In this document: in pieces, positions 45,530 to 54,171 of the stretch
How positions within the stretch are numbered: the first letter of the stretch is position 1
Layout of the letters: each line of letters opens with the position of its first letter
Assembly: GCF_018882085.1 (NCBI RefSeq)
Contig: NZ_JACVPB010000004.1
Coordinates: 1-64,000, forward strand
Length of the DNA: 64,000 nucleotides
Reading direction: 5' to 3'
Origin: Polynucleobacter sp. AP-Reno-20A-A9
GTDB lineage: Bacteria > Pseudomonadota > Gammaproteobacteria > Burkholderiales > Burkholderiaceae
The notes under the pieces: generated by a model
The model's input: only the letters and a program-made list of their open reading frames with translations
Databases searched by the model: none
What the model was told of the DNA's origin: nothing
Program-made: the position numbers and the translations under genes

Positions 45530-48500
45530 CTAGCTTGCTTTTGCAGTGCTTAATACCGCGGATTCATTAAGGCGTCGCAAGATATTGCGTATAGCATCTA
45601 GACGTTGCTCTAGCTTCTCGAATTCACGTTCTTTCTGGGGCAATACTTTTAACTTATCCTGGCCATTTAGCTGGATGTGCTTGGACGACTGAATGAGCTG
45701 AATGATCTTCATCGGATCAATCGGCGGGTTAGGTATAAATTGGATCTGAATCGAAGTAGGCGATGCATCAATCTTTTTAATGCCAAAACCGGTCATTTCA
45801 AGTCTTAGGCGGTGAGTCTCATAAAAGGATTTAGCTTGATCTGGAAGGTCGCCGAAACGATCAACCAATTCTTCGCGCAATCCCATGAGTTCAGAAAAGT
45901 CATTCGTACCGGCAAAGCGCTTATATAGGGATAGACGCTCGTGAACGTCAGGGCAGTAATCTTCAGGAAATAAGGCAGGAACACCGAGATTTACATCAGT
46001 AGTAGCTTGTAGCGGTGACAGTAAATCAGGCTCCTTCCCACTGCGTAGAGACGTAACGGCGCGATTGAGCATCTCGGTATACAGCTGGAAGCCTATTTCA
46101 TGAATTTCACCGGACTGCTTATCGCCCAAGACCTCACCAGCCCCCCGAATTTCTAAATCATGCATGGCTAAGTAAAAGCCAGAGCCGAGCTCTTCCATGG
46201 CCTGAATAGCATTGAGGCGTAGCTGTGCTTGCTTGCTGAGCGCTTCAGGATCTGGCACCAGTAAATAGGCATAGGCCTGGTGATGTGAGCGACCCACGCG
46301 TCCACGTAATTGATGTAATTGAGCTAACCCAAACTTATCTGCGCGGTGCATGATGATGGTGTTGGCGGTTGGAACGTCAATACCCGTTTCAATAATCGTA
46401 GTACACAGCAAAATATTGGTACGCTGGGTAACGAACTCACGCATGACGGATTCTAGTTCTCGTTCATGCATCTGCCCGTGAGCAACACTAATACGAGCCT
46501 CTGGAATCAATTCTTGTAAGGCGTGTTTACGATTTTGAATCGTTTCGACTTCGTTATGTAAAAAATATACCTGGCCGCCGCGTTTAATTTCTCGCAGGAC
46601 GGCCTCGCGAATAACGCCATCTCCTTCGCGGCGAACAAAAGTCTTAATTGCCAGACGCTTCTGAGGGGCAGTGGCAATAATAGAAAACTCTCGCAAACCC
46701 TCCATAGCCATACCCAACGTCCTTGGAATAGGTGTAGCAGTTAGCGTCAGAATATCGACTTCTGCACGGAGTGCTTTAAGTGCGTCCTTTTGACGCACCC
46801 CAAATCGATGCTCTTCATCAACAATGACTAAGCCAAGATTTGCAAATTGCGTCTCTTTGGAAAGCAACTTATGTGTGCCAATAATGATGTCTGCATCACC
46901 TTTTGCAATGGCCTCTAGAGCTGCATTAATTTCCTTGGTTGTTTTAAAGCGTGACAACTCAACAATGCGAACTGGCCAATCAGCAAAGCGATCTTTCCAG
47001 GTGGCCACATGTTGCTCAGCCAGTAGGGTAGTTGGCGCCAAAATAGCTACCTGTTTCCCCCCCATTACGGCTACAAAGCTTGCTCGGAGCGCTACTTCGG
47101 TTTTTCCAAAACCAACATCCCCGCAGACTAGTCGATCCATTGGTGTGCCGCTAGTCATATCGCCAATGACCGCTGCGATTGCATTGGCTTGGTCTGGAGT
47201 TTCTTCAAAGCCAAAGCTTTCTGCAAAAGCGGCATAGTCATGGGCTGAGAATTCGAAAGCATGGCCTTTGCGTATTGCTCTGGCTGCATACAGACCCAAT
47301 AGCTCTGCAGCGGTATCTCGAATTTGTTGGGCGGCCTTGCGTTTGGCCTTATCCCATTGACCTGAGCCTAATTGATGCAGCGGTGCTGAATCGGGATCCG
47401 AGCCTGCATAACGTGTAACCATTTGTAATTGCTGAACAGGAACATACAAGGTTGCCTGACCCGAATATTGCAAATGCAAGAACTCTTCAAAAATAGGCGC
47501 TTCTTTAGGCGGAGCTAAATTGAGAAGTACTAAACCTTGATAGCGCCCAATACCATGTTCGGTGTGAACTACGGGGTCACCAATCTTCAGTTCAGACAGA
47601 TCCTTAAAGAGCATGTCAGGATCGGCATTATCACTACCTTTTGCTTTACGTCTCTGTCTTGCTGTAGTGGTGAATAGCTCTGCCTCGGTAACAACTAAAA
47701 GGTTTTCAGCGGGCCATGAAAATCCATTAAAGAGTGGCGCAGTCACTAACCCAAATAATGAATCGCTCTTAATGAACTCAGCAATACTTTCAAAGCCTTC
47801 TGGCTTTAGCGGATAGAGCGGTTTGCCATCCAGGCCGGCAACTGAATTACTCTCTTCAAAGAGTTGGCGAATCGATTCTTTACGTCCGGCACTGTCACTG
47901 CAAATTAATACACGAACCTTTTCGGATGAAACTACTTTGCGCAGAAGATTGATTGGATCAGCATCGCGGCGATGGACAGCAATATCCGGTACCGCTAAAA
48001 ATTGACTTTTCTCAGCGCCGTGTTTCTCGAGTGTTAGGCGTGCATACGATTTAGATGTGGTGAAAAATTCATCAATATCAAGGAATAATTCTTTTGGTGG
48101 AAGAACGGGGCGATCAAGATCGTGCTTAAGGAACTCATATCGAGAGAGGGTGTCCTTCCAGAAGCTTTTGATAGTTTCTTCAACATCGCCAATGCTTACT
48201 AGCCATACGGGATCGCCTGATCGCGGGAAGTAGTCAAAAAGATTTGATTGCTCTTCAAAGAAAAGGGGTAGGTAGGATTCAATGCCTGCACTAGGTATCC
48301 CTAGATTGGCGTCCTTATAAATAGAGCAGCGACTCGGATCACCTTCAAATACTTCTCGCCAGCGCCCCCTGAAGGCAGTGCGCGAGGCATCATCAAATGG
48401 AAATTCATGCCCAGGAAGAAGACGAACCTCCTTAACGGGGTAGAGGCTACGCTGAGTATCTGGATCGAACGCACGAATCTGTTCAATTTCATCACCAAAT

Positions 48501-49072
48501 AGATCTAATCGGTAAGGTAGATTTGAGCCCATTGGAAATAAGTCGAATAGGCCACCACGGATGCTGTATTCGCCAGGACGCATCACTGCGCTGACAGGAT
48601 CATAGCCAGCTTGTTGCAGTTGTAGCTTTAAAGCAGCTTCATTGAGTTTGTCGCCTTGCCGAAAGAAAAATGTATGGCCAGATAAAAAGTTTGGAGGCCC
48701 TAATCTTTGCAAGGCAGTTGTTATTGGAACCAAGACAATGTCGCAACTACCGTTGAGTAATTCATACAGTGTGGCGAGTCGTTCAGAAACCAAATCTTGA
48801 TGCGGTGAAAAATGGTCATACGGGAGTATTTCCCAATCGGGTAAAAGTCTGGACTTTAACTGCGGTGCAAAAGCAGGAATTTCTTCAAGGAGCCTCTGCG
48901 CTTCCTGAGCTTGTGCACAGAAAATCACCATGACCGAGAAATTATTGCGAAAGCGAAGGGCGGTTTGAGCAATTAGGGCGGCATCCGCTGAGCCTACTAG
49001 CCCCGAAAAGGTAAAGCGCTGCCCAGCCCGCGGAGCGGGTATAGGGGGTACAAGATTTAATGCATCAGACAT
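45530..49072 (-). CDS. mfd: Transcription-repair coupling factor Mfd
   Basis: A 1180-residue ATP-dependent translocase that removes stalled RNA polymerase and recruits UvrA. The order is UvrB-like N-terminal domain, CarD-like RNA polymerase interaction domain (near DPVVHTEHGIGRYQGLVLL), and RecG-like motor with Walker A GDVGFGKTEVA, DEEH box IVDEEHRFGV, TATPIPRTL, and the motif VI HQLRGRVGR. The C-terminal TRCF domain is complete. A -10 sequence TATAAT lies eight bases before the start on the minus strand. The ATG region overlaps the longest possible ispD frame. Confidence 0.97.
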   Translation of the reverse strand: MSDALNLVPPIPAPRAGQRFTFSGLVGSADAALIAQTALRFRNNFSVMVIFCAQAQEAQRLLEEIPAFAPQLKSRLLPDWEILPYDHFSPHQDLVSERLATLYELLNGSCDIVLVPITTALQRLGPPNFLSGHTFFFRQGDKLNEAALKLQLQQAGYDPVSAVMRPGEYSIRGGLFDLFPMGSNLPYRLDLFGDEIEQIRAFDPDTQRSLYPVKEVRLLPGHEFPFDDASRTAFRGRWREVFEGDPSRCSIYKDANLGIPSAGIESYLPLFFEEQSNLFDYFPRSGDPVWLVSIGDVEETIKSFWKDTLSRYEFLKHDLDRPVLPPKELFLDIDEFFTTSKSYARLTLEKHGAEKSQFLAVPDIAVHRRDADPINLLRKVVSSEKVRVLICSDSAGRKESIRQLFEESNSVAGLDGKPLYPLKPEGFESIAEFIKSDSLFGLVTAPLFNGFSWPAENLLVVTEAELFTTTARQRRKAKGSDNADPDMLFKDLSELKIGDPVVHTEHGIGRYQGLVLLNLAPPKEAPIFEEFLHLQYSGQATLYVPVQQLQMVTRYAGSDPDSAPLHQLGSGQWDKAKRKAAQQIRDTAAELLGLYAARAIRKGHAFEFSAHDYAAFAESFGFEETPDQANAIAAVIGDMTSGTPMDRLVCGDVGFGKTEVALRASFVAVMGGKQVAILAPTTLLAEQHVATWKDRFADWPVRIVELSRFKTTKEINAALEAIAKGDADIIIGTHKLLSKETQFANLGLVIVDEEHRFGVRQKDALKALRAEVDILTLTATPIPRTLGMAMEGLREFSIIATAPQKRLAIKTFVRREGDGVIREAVLREIKRGGQVYFLHNEVETIQNRKHALQELIPEARISVAHGQMHERELESVMREFVTQRTNILLCTTIIETGIDVPTANTIIMHRADKFGLAQLHQLRGRVGRSHHQAYAYLLVPDPEALSKQAQLRLNAIQAMEELGSGFYLAMHDLEIRGAGEVLGDKQSGEIHEIGFQLYTEMLNRAVTSLRSGKEPDLLSPLQATTDVNLGVPALFPEDYCPDVHERLSLYKRFAGTNDFSELMGLREELVDRFGDLPDQAKSFYETHRLRLEMTGFGIKKIDASPTSIQIQFIPNPPIDPMKIIQLIQSSKHIQLNGQDKLKVLPQKEREFEKLEQRLDAIRNILRRLNESAVLSTAKAS

Positions 49073-49080
49073 CTGTGCTC

Positions 49081-49090
49081 ATTATAGAAT
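49081..49090. promoter_or_regulatory. Shared, near-symmetric -10 for mfd and ispD
   Basis: ATTATAGAAT reads TATAAT on the minus strand (49086-49081), ending eight bases before the mfd ATG, and TATAGA on the plus strand (49083-49088), ending seven bases before the ispD ATG at 49096. The same base pairs could therefore nucleate opening for both genes. Neither gene has a Shine-Dalgarno at the proper spacing in this arrangement. Confidence 0.5.
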
Positions 49091-49095
49091 CAGGT

Positions 49096-49845
49096 ATGCA
49101 CTCCGGAATTCATTCGAACAAGAAATGCCATGCGCTTTTGCCTACAGCGGGCACGGGTTCACGTCTTGGCGGTGAGTTGCCTAAGCAATTTCAGCTGTTA
49201 GCTGGCAAGCCGATGGTCTCTCATGCGCTAGAGGCCTTTAAGGCTTCCCCGCAAATCCAGTCTATTTGGATTGGCGTGAGCCCCGGCTTTATTGAGAACC
49301 CTATTTTGCAAACTATTGCTGAGACTGTGTCGGGTATTCACGTGGTGCCAACCGGCGGCCCAACTCGACAAGAAACGGTCCGAAACACTCTGGCGGCAAT
49401 GCTTAAGGCTGGTATCCCCCACGATGACTGGATTCTGGTCCATGATGCAGCCAGACCAGGGATTACTCCCGCATTAATTAATAAGCTTATTAGCTCAGTA
49501 CAGGCATCTAATAGCGGTGGCATCTTAGCCGTTCCATTGGCCGACACCTTAAAACAGGCCGATTTAGATTCTGTTGTTGCAGGAAATATTCCACGCTCTG
49601 AAAAAACGATTCCACGCGAGCATCTTTGGCAAGCGCAAACGCCACAGATGTTTGGTTTAAAACAGTTGCATGATGCTCTTGAGAGCGCCATTCGCCTTGA
49701 GGCCGATGTTACTGATGAAGCTAGCGCAATCGAGTTAACCGGAGCTAGGCCTTTATTAATTGAAGGTGCTGCGCGTAACTTTAAGGTGACGCACCCAGCT
49801 GATTGGGATTTAATGCAATTGCTATTAAGTTCAAGCGCTAAATAA
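49096..49845 (+). CDS. ispD: 2-C-methyl-D-erythritol 4-phosphate cytidylyltransferase
   Basis: A 249-residue enzyme of the non-mevalonate isoprenoid pathway. The CTP-binding motif [19 protein letters not shown] is at about residues 13-31; VHDAARPG and the C-terminal [15 protein letters not shown] are typical. The ATG at 49096 gives the usual size; the next upstream in-frame ATG at 49060 overlaps mfd by 13 bases. ispF follows 14 bases later, a standard pair. Confidence 0.94.
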   Translation: MHSGIHSNKKCHALLPTAGTGSRLGGELPKQFQLLAGKPMVSHALEAFKASPQIQSIWIGVSPGFIENPILQTIAETVSGIHVVPTGGPTRQETVRNTLAAMLKAGIPHDDWILVHDAARPGITPALINKLISSVQASNSGGILAVPLADTLKQADLDSVVAGNIPRSEKTIPREHLWQAQTPQMFGLKQLHDALESAIRLEADVTDEASAIELTGARPLLIEGAARNFKVTHPADWDLMQLLLSSSAK

Positions 49846-49859
49846 ACGAGAGATCCAAT

Positions 49860-50363
49860 ATGACTCAAAGCAATCTTCATATTCCACAATTTCGTATTGG
49901 TCAGGGTTACGATGTTCATGCATTGGTAGCGAACCGAAAGTTGATTCTGGGTGGGGTCCATGTGCCCTATGAAAGGGGTTTATTGGGCCACTCGGATGCG
50001 GATGCCTTATTGCATGCCTTGACAGACGCTTTATTGGGGGCTGCAGGCTTAAATGATATTGGGCAGTTATTTCCGGATACAGATCCTCAATTTAAGGATA
50101 TGGACAGTCGAATCCTCCTCAGGGCGGCCTTGCAGAAGATCCAAGCAGCAGGATTTCAGATTGGTAACGTGGATGCCACCATTATTTGCCAAAAGCCGAA
50201 ATTAGCCGATTTTTTGCCAGAAATGGTCCGCAATATTGCCGCCGATTTGGCTGTGACCCCCAGCCACGTTAATCTCAAGGCCAAGACAAATGAATCCCTG
50301 GGCCATTTAGGCAGAGGGGAGGGCATTGCCGTCCATGCCGTAGCTTTGCTCTACAAGGCCTAA
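49860..50363 (+). CDS. ispF: 2-C-methyl-D-erythritol 2,4-cyclodiphosphate synthase
   Basis: A 167-residue zinc enzyme of the non-mevalonate pathway. Metal ligands are in GYDVHALV (Asp and His) and [21 protein letters not shown] (His), and the [10 protein letters not shown] and [24 protein letters not shown] segments are complete. It has 14 bases to ispD and is followed by 77 non-coding bases before tRNA-Leu. Confidence 0.96.
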   Translation: MTQSNLHIPQFRIGQGYDVHALVANRKLILGGVHVPYERGLLGHSDADALLHALTDALLGAAGLNDIGQLFPDTDPQFKDMDSRILLRAALQKIQAAGFQIGNVDATIICQKPKLADFLPEMVRNIAADLAVTPSHVNLKAKTNESLGHLGRGEGIAVHAVALLYKA

Positions 50364-50440
50364 AAGATCCTCTAAAACCCTAGGCATTGTAGAATTACGG
50401 TCTTTAGAGTGAAGTCTAGGCTTGGCAGTTTGCGGATATC

Positions 50441-50527
50441 GCGAGGATGGCGAAATTGGTAGACGCACCAGGTTTAGGTCCTGACGCCAGAAATGGTGTG
50501 GGGGTTCGAGTCCCCCTCCTCGCACCA
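50441..50527 (+). tRNA. tRNA-Leu (TAG anticodon)
   Basis: An 87-nt class II tRNA with a long variable arm. Acceptor GCGAGGA pairs with TCCTCGC, the anticodon arm CCAGG-TTTAGGT-CCTG gives anticodon TAG, the T arm is GGGGG-TTCGAGT-CCCCC, and A-CCA is encoded at 50524-50527. It lies between ispF and tig. Confidence 0.97.
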
Positions 50528-50584
50528 CAAGATTGCTACTTGGCTTGGACTTCACATTTCCAGATCTTCAATTAAGAGACGAGA

Positions 50585-51922
50585 ATGGCTGTGCAGATAG
50601 AAAATTTAGGTTCACTAGACCGCAAAATGACTTTGGAATTCGCTCGTGCCGATTTGGCAAAAGCGCGCGAAGCCCGTTTGGCTAAAGTTGGTAAGACCAT
50701 GAAAATGGCTGGCTTCCGCCCAGGCAAGGTACCAAAGAACCTCGTTGAAAAACAACATGGCATGCAAGTGGACTTCGAACTCCAATTTGATAAAGCTGCC
50801 GAACTCTTTTATGACCAGGCTCAAAAAGAAGGTGTTGCTTTAGCTGGTCAACCTCGCCTTGAGCCAAAGAGCGAAATCGATGCTGACAAGATTGTTTTTG
50901 ATGCATTCTTTGAGGTATTGCCAGAAGTAAAGATTGGCGATTTCTCTAAGGCTGAAGTTAGCAAATACACAACCGATATTGGTGAAGCTGAAATTGACCG
51001 CGCCTTAGATGTATTGCGTAAGCAGCAAGTTCATTACCACCCACGTGGTGAAGCTGGTGCCCATGGTGATGGCGGCTCTAATGTTGCAGCACAAAACGGT
51101 GACCAAGTGGTGATCGATTTTGTTGGCAAGATTGATGGCGTTGAGTTTGCTGGCGGCAAAGCAGAAAACTTTGAATACGTATTGGGCGAAGGGCGCATGC
51201 TTCCTGAGTTTGAAGCGGCAACCCTGGGCCTCAAGGCAGACGAGAGCAAATCTTTCCCATTAAGTTTCCCAGCTGATTACCACGGTAAAGATGTAGCAGG
51301 TAAAACTGCTGAGTTCACTATCACTGTGAAATCAGTCAATTGGCCGCACCTCCCAGCCGTAGACGATGCATTTGCATTGTCTTTGGGTGTTACTGAAGGC
51401 GGCGTAGCCAAAATGCGCGCTGAAGTAAAAGAAAATTTAGATCGTGAAGTTAAGCGTCGCATCACTTCCTTGCTCAAGAATGAAGTGATGGACAAGCTCA
51501 ATAGCTTATGTGAACTTGATGTTCCTAAGTCTTTGGTCGCTTCCGAGCAAGAGCGTTTAGTTGAAGGCGCTCGTCAGGATTTGATGCAGCGTGGCGTTCC
51601 GAATGCTAAAGATGCTCCCATTCCTGCTGAGATTTTTGCAGAGCAAGCTACTAAGCGTGTTCGTCTTGGCTTGATCCTGAGCGAGTTGGTTAAGAAACAG
51701 AACTTAGCCGCTACCGCTGACCAAATCAAAGCTGAAATTGATGAGCAGGCCGCTACATATGAAGATCCAAAAGAAGTAGTGCGTTGGTTTTATAGCAATC
51801 CAAGTCGCTTGAAGGATATCGAGAATCTCGTGCTTGAAGATAACGTGATTAAGTATTTCACGTCCCAAGCTAAGGTAAGCGATAAAGCTGTTACCTTCGA
51901 AGAACTCAGCAAGCTAAACTAA
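50585..51922 (+). CDS. tig: Trigger factor
   Basis: A 445-residue ribosome-bound chaperone and peptidyl-prolyl isomerase. The N-terminal ribosome-binding motif is the FRPGKVPKNLVEKQHG segment near residues 38-53 (seen as GFRPGKVPKN), the FKBP-type domain covers about 150-250 with GDQVVIDFVGKIDGVEF and SFPADYHGKDVAGKTAEF, and a C-terminal helical cradle follows. It heads the quality-control block tig-clpP-clpX, a common order. Confidence 0.95.
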   Translation: MAVQIENLGSLDRKMTLEFARADLAKAREARLAKVGKTMKMAGFRPGKVPKNLVEKQHGMQVDFELQFDKAAELFYDQAQKEGVALAGQPRLEPKSEIDADKIVFDAFFEVLPEVKIGDFSKAEVSKYTTDIGEAEIDRALDVLRKQQVHYHPRGEAGAHGDGGSNVAAQNGDQVVIDFVGKIDGVEFAGGKAENFEYVLGEGRMLPEFEAATLGLKADESKSFPLSFPADYHGKDVAGKTAEFTITVKSVNWPHLPAVDDAFALSLGVTEGGVAKMRAEVKENLDREVKRRITSLLKNEVMDKLNSLCELDVPKSLVASEQERLVEGARQDLMQRGVPNAKDAPIPAEIFAEQATKRVRLGLILSELVKKQNLAATADQIKAEIDEQAATYEDPKEVVRWFYSNPSRLKDIENLVLEDNVIKYFTSQAKVSDKAVTFEELSKLN

Positions 51923-51964
51923 GTTAACTACTAAGTCATCCATTTACCCATAAGAGGTTTCGAA

Positions 51965-52594
51965 ATGATCCACAACCATTCTCAGTCTGAAAATCTAAAA
52001 CCAAAAGGCTTGGGCTTGGTTCCTATGGTGATTGAAACCTCTGGAAGAGGTGAGCGTGCATACGATATCTACTCTAGATTGTTGCGTGAACGCGTTGTCT
52101 TTTTGGTTGGCGAAGTAAACGACCAAACAGCTAACTTAGTAATCGCGCAATTGCTGTTCCTTGAGAGTGAAAATCCAGATAAAGAAATTTCTCTGTATAT
52201 CAACTCTCCAGGCGGATCAGTTTCTGCAGGTTTAGCCATCTATGACACTATGCAATTCATCAAGCCTCATGTCAGCACATTATGTATGGGCATGGCTGCA
52301 AGCATGGGTGCGTTCTTATTATGTGCCGGTGAAAAAGGTAAGCGCTATGCGCTACCGAACTCACGTGTCATGATTCACCAGCCATTAGGTGGTGCACGCG
52401 GACAAGCTTCCGATATTGAAATTCAAGCACGTGAGATTTTGTATTTGCGTGAGCGCCTCAATAAAATTTTGGCTGATCGTACCGGTCAATCAATCGAAAC
52501 AATTGCCAAGGATACCGATCGCGATAACTTTATGTCTGCAGAGCAAGCCCGTGATTATGGCTTGATCGACAAAGTTATCGAGAAGCGTCCTTAA
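51965..52594 (+). CDS. clpP: ATP-dependent Clp protease proteolytic subunit
   Basis: A 209-residue serine protease. The catalytic Ser is S113 in [10 protein letters not shown], His is H138 in VMIHQP, and the Asp lies in [11 protein letters not shown]. The N-terminal propeptide includes the [23 protein letters not shown] stretch (here partly quoted: [16 protein letters not shown]). It forms a tetradecamer fed by ClpX. It follows tig by 42 bases and precedes clpX by 26. Confidence 0.97.
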   Translation: MIHNHSQSENLKPKGLGLVPMVIETSGRGERAYDIYSRLLRERVVFLVGEVNDQTANLVIAQLLFLESENPDKEISLYINSPGGSVSAGLAIYDTMQFIKPHVSTLCMGMAASMGAFLLCAGEKGKRYALPNSRVMIHQPLGGARGQASDIEIQAREILYLRERLNKILADRTGQSIETIAKDTDRDNFMSAEQARDYGLIDKVIEKRP

Positions 52595-52620
52595 ACCCTC
52601 ATAGATATTTAGAGCCCATT

Positions 52621-53982
52621 TTGAGCGATACCATCACTACGAATTCATCAGACAAAGTTCTGTATTGCTCTTTTTGCGGCAAGAGCCAGCATGAAGTAAA
52701 AAAACTCATCGCTGGCCCATCTGTTTTTATTTGTGACGAGTGCATTGATCTATGTACTGACATTATTCAAGAAGAAATTGCTAAGCTTCCTAAGGAAGAG
52801 GGCGATGATTCCTTGCCAACTCCACATCAAATTCGTGAAAACTTAGATCAATACGTTATTGGTCAAGATCATGCCAAGAAAACACTAGCGGTTGCCGTAT
52901 ACAACCACTACAAGCGCTTGCAGTACTTGCCTAAGCCCAAGAAAGAAAAGCTGGATAAAGATGGTAAGCCGGTAGAAGGTTCTGATAAAAAGGAATCCAA
53001 GCTCCCAGCCAAGGCAATGGTTGATGGTGTAGAGCTTGCAAAGAGCAATATTTTGTTGATTGGACCAACTGGTTCAGGCAAGACATTGCTAGCTCAGACA
53101 TTGGCGCGCATGCTAGATGTACCATTTGTGATGGCCGACGCAACCACCCTAACTGAAGCTGGTTATGTTGGCGAAGACGTTGAGAACATCATTCAAAAGC
53201 TATTACAAGCTTGTGACTACAACGTAGAAAAAGCGCAGCGAGGAATTGTTTACATTGACGAGATTGATAAGATCTCACGCAAATCAGATAACCCATCCAT
53301 TACTCGTGATGTATCGGGAGAGGGTGTTCAGCAGGCATTGCTAAAGCTTGTAGAAGGCACTATGGCTTCTGTACCACCACAAGGTGGGCGAAAGCATCCC
53401 AATCAAGATTTCTTGCAAGTAGATACAACGAATATTTTGTTTATTTGTGGTGGCGCATTCGACGGGCTTGAAAAAGTCATTCAGCAACGCACTGCTAAAA
53501 CAGGTATCGGATTTAATGCTACTGTTCCAGGTAAAGATGATCGCGGAGTCAGCGATCTCTTAATTGAAGTCGAGCCGGAAGATCTAATTAAGTTTGGTTT
53601 GATTCCTGAATTGATCGGTCGTTTACCAGTTGTAGCTACGCTAGCCCAATTGGATGAAGAGGCCTTAATTCAGATTCTGACGGAACCTAAAAATGCCTTA
53701 GTTAAGCAATATCAGGCGCTTTTGTCTATGGAGGGCTCTGAGCTCGAAGTACGTCGCGAAGCATTGTCAGCTATTGCCAAGAAGGCAATCGCCCGAAAAA
53801 CTGGTGCTCGCGGCCTGAGATCAATTCTTGAGGGTTCTTTGATGGATGTCATGTATGACCTTCCATCGCTCAAGAATGTGCAAAAGGTAGTTATTGACGA
53901 AAGCAGTATTGCTGAAGGCGGAAAACCACTTTTAGTCTATAAACAAGACGCTGATCAGGTAGATTTAAGCAAAAAAGCCTAA
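52621..53982 (+). CDS. clpX: ATP-dependent Clp protease ATPase subunit ClpX
   Basis: A 453-residue AAA+ unfoldase. The N-terminal zinc-binding domain uses C16, C19, C38 and C41. Walker A is GPTGSGKTL, Walker B is [10 protein letters not shown], the pore loop includes GYVGED and sensor 2 GARGLRSI is near the C-terminus. The start is TTG (52621), which gives the standard N-terminus; the ribosome site is weak. Residues 115-130 carry a lysine-rich insert ([19 protein letters not shown]). It ends before a strong terminator. Confidence 0.96.
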   Translation: MSDTITTNSSDKVLYCSFCGKSQHEVKKLIAGPSVFICDECIDLCTDIIQEEIAKLPKEEGDDSLPTPHQIRENLDQYVIGQDHAKKTLAVAVYNHYKRLQYLPKPKKEKLDKDGKPVEGSDKKESKLPAKAMVDGVELAKSNILLIGPTGSGKTLLAQTLARMLDVPFVMADATTLTEAGYVGEDVENIIQKLLQACDYNVEKAQRGIVYIDEIDKISRKSDNPSITRDVSGEGVQQALLKLVEGTMASVPPQGGRKHPNQDFLQVDTTNILFICGGAFDGLEKVIQQRTAKTGIGFNATVPGKDDRGVSDLLIEVEPEDLIKFGLIPELIGRLPVVATLAQLDEEALIQILTEPKNALVKQYQALLSMEGSELEVRREALSAIAKKAIARKTGARGLRSILEGSLMDVMYDLPSLKNVQKVVIDESSIAEGGKPLLVYKQDADQVDLSKKA

Positions 53983-54006
53983 ATTCTCAGGGTTTTCGCT
54001 ATTTTC

Positions 54007-54028
54007 GGGGCATTTTTGCCCCTTTTTT
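54007..54028 (+). terminator. Intrinsic terminator after clpX
   Basis: GGGGCA (54007-54012) pairs with TGCCCC (54017-54022) across TTTT and is followed by six T residues. It lies 25 bases after the clpX stop and separates the clp operon from lon. Confidence 0.88.
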
Positions 54029-54040
54029 GTCTTTTTACCC

Positions 54041-54069
54041 CTTGTTTTTCTCTAAAGCCTACCCATATA
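54041..54069 (+). promoter_or_regulatory. Putative sigma-32 (heat-shock) promoter of lon
   Basis: CTTGTTT (54041-54047) and ACCCATAT (54061-54068) are separated by 13 bases. The heat-shock consensus is CTTGAAA and CCCCATNT; the -10 matches at seven of eight positions and the -35 at its first four. It lies about 105 bases before the lon start and after the clpX terminator. Control of lon by RpoH is well known in E. coli. Confidence 0.6.
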
Positions 54070-54171
54070 GGTAGTATGCTACTCATGAATAATGTCTCTA
54101 TTTAGTGGTTGTTGATTCAATTGCCACTAATGAAGACTTTTGAGGTTTGATTACTTTGGAGGATTTGCCCC

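Noticed and set aside
46824-47237. Long plus-strand frame opposite mfd (137 codons)
   Set aside because: It lies wholly inside the Mfd motor domain, lacks a ribosome site, and its composition is that of a mirror frame of a conserved gene.
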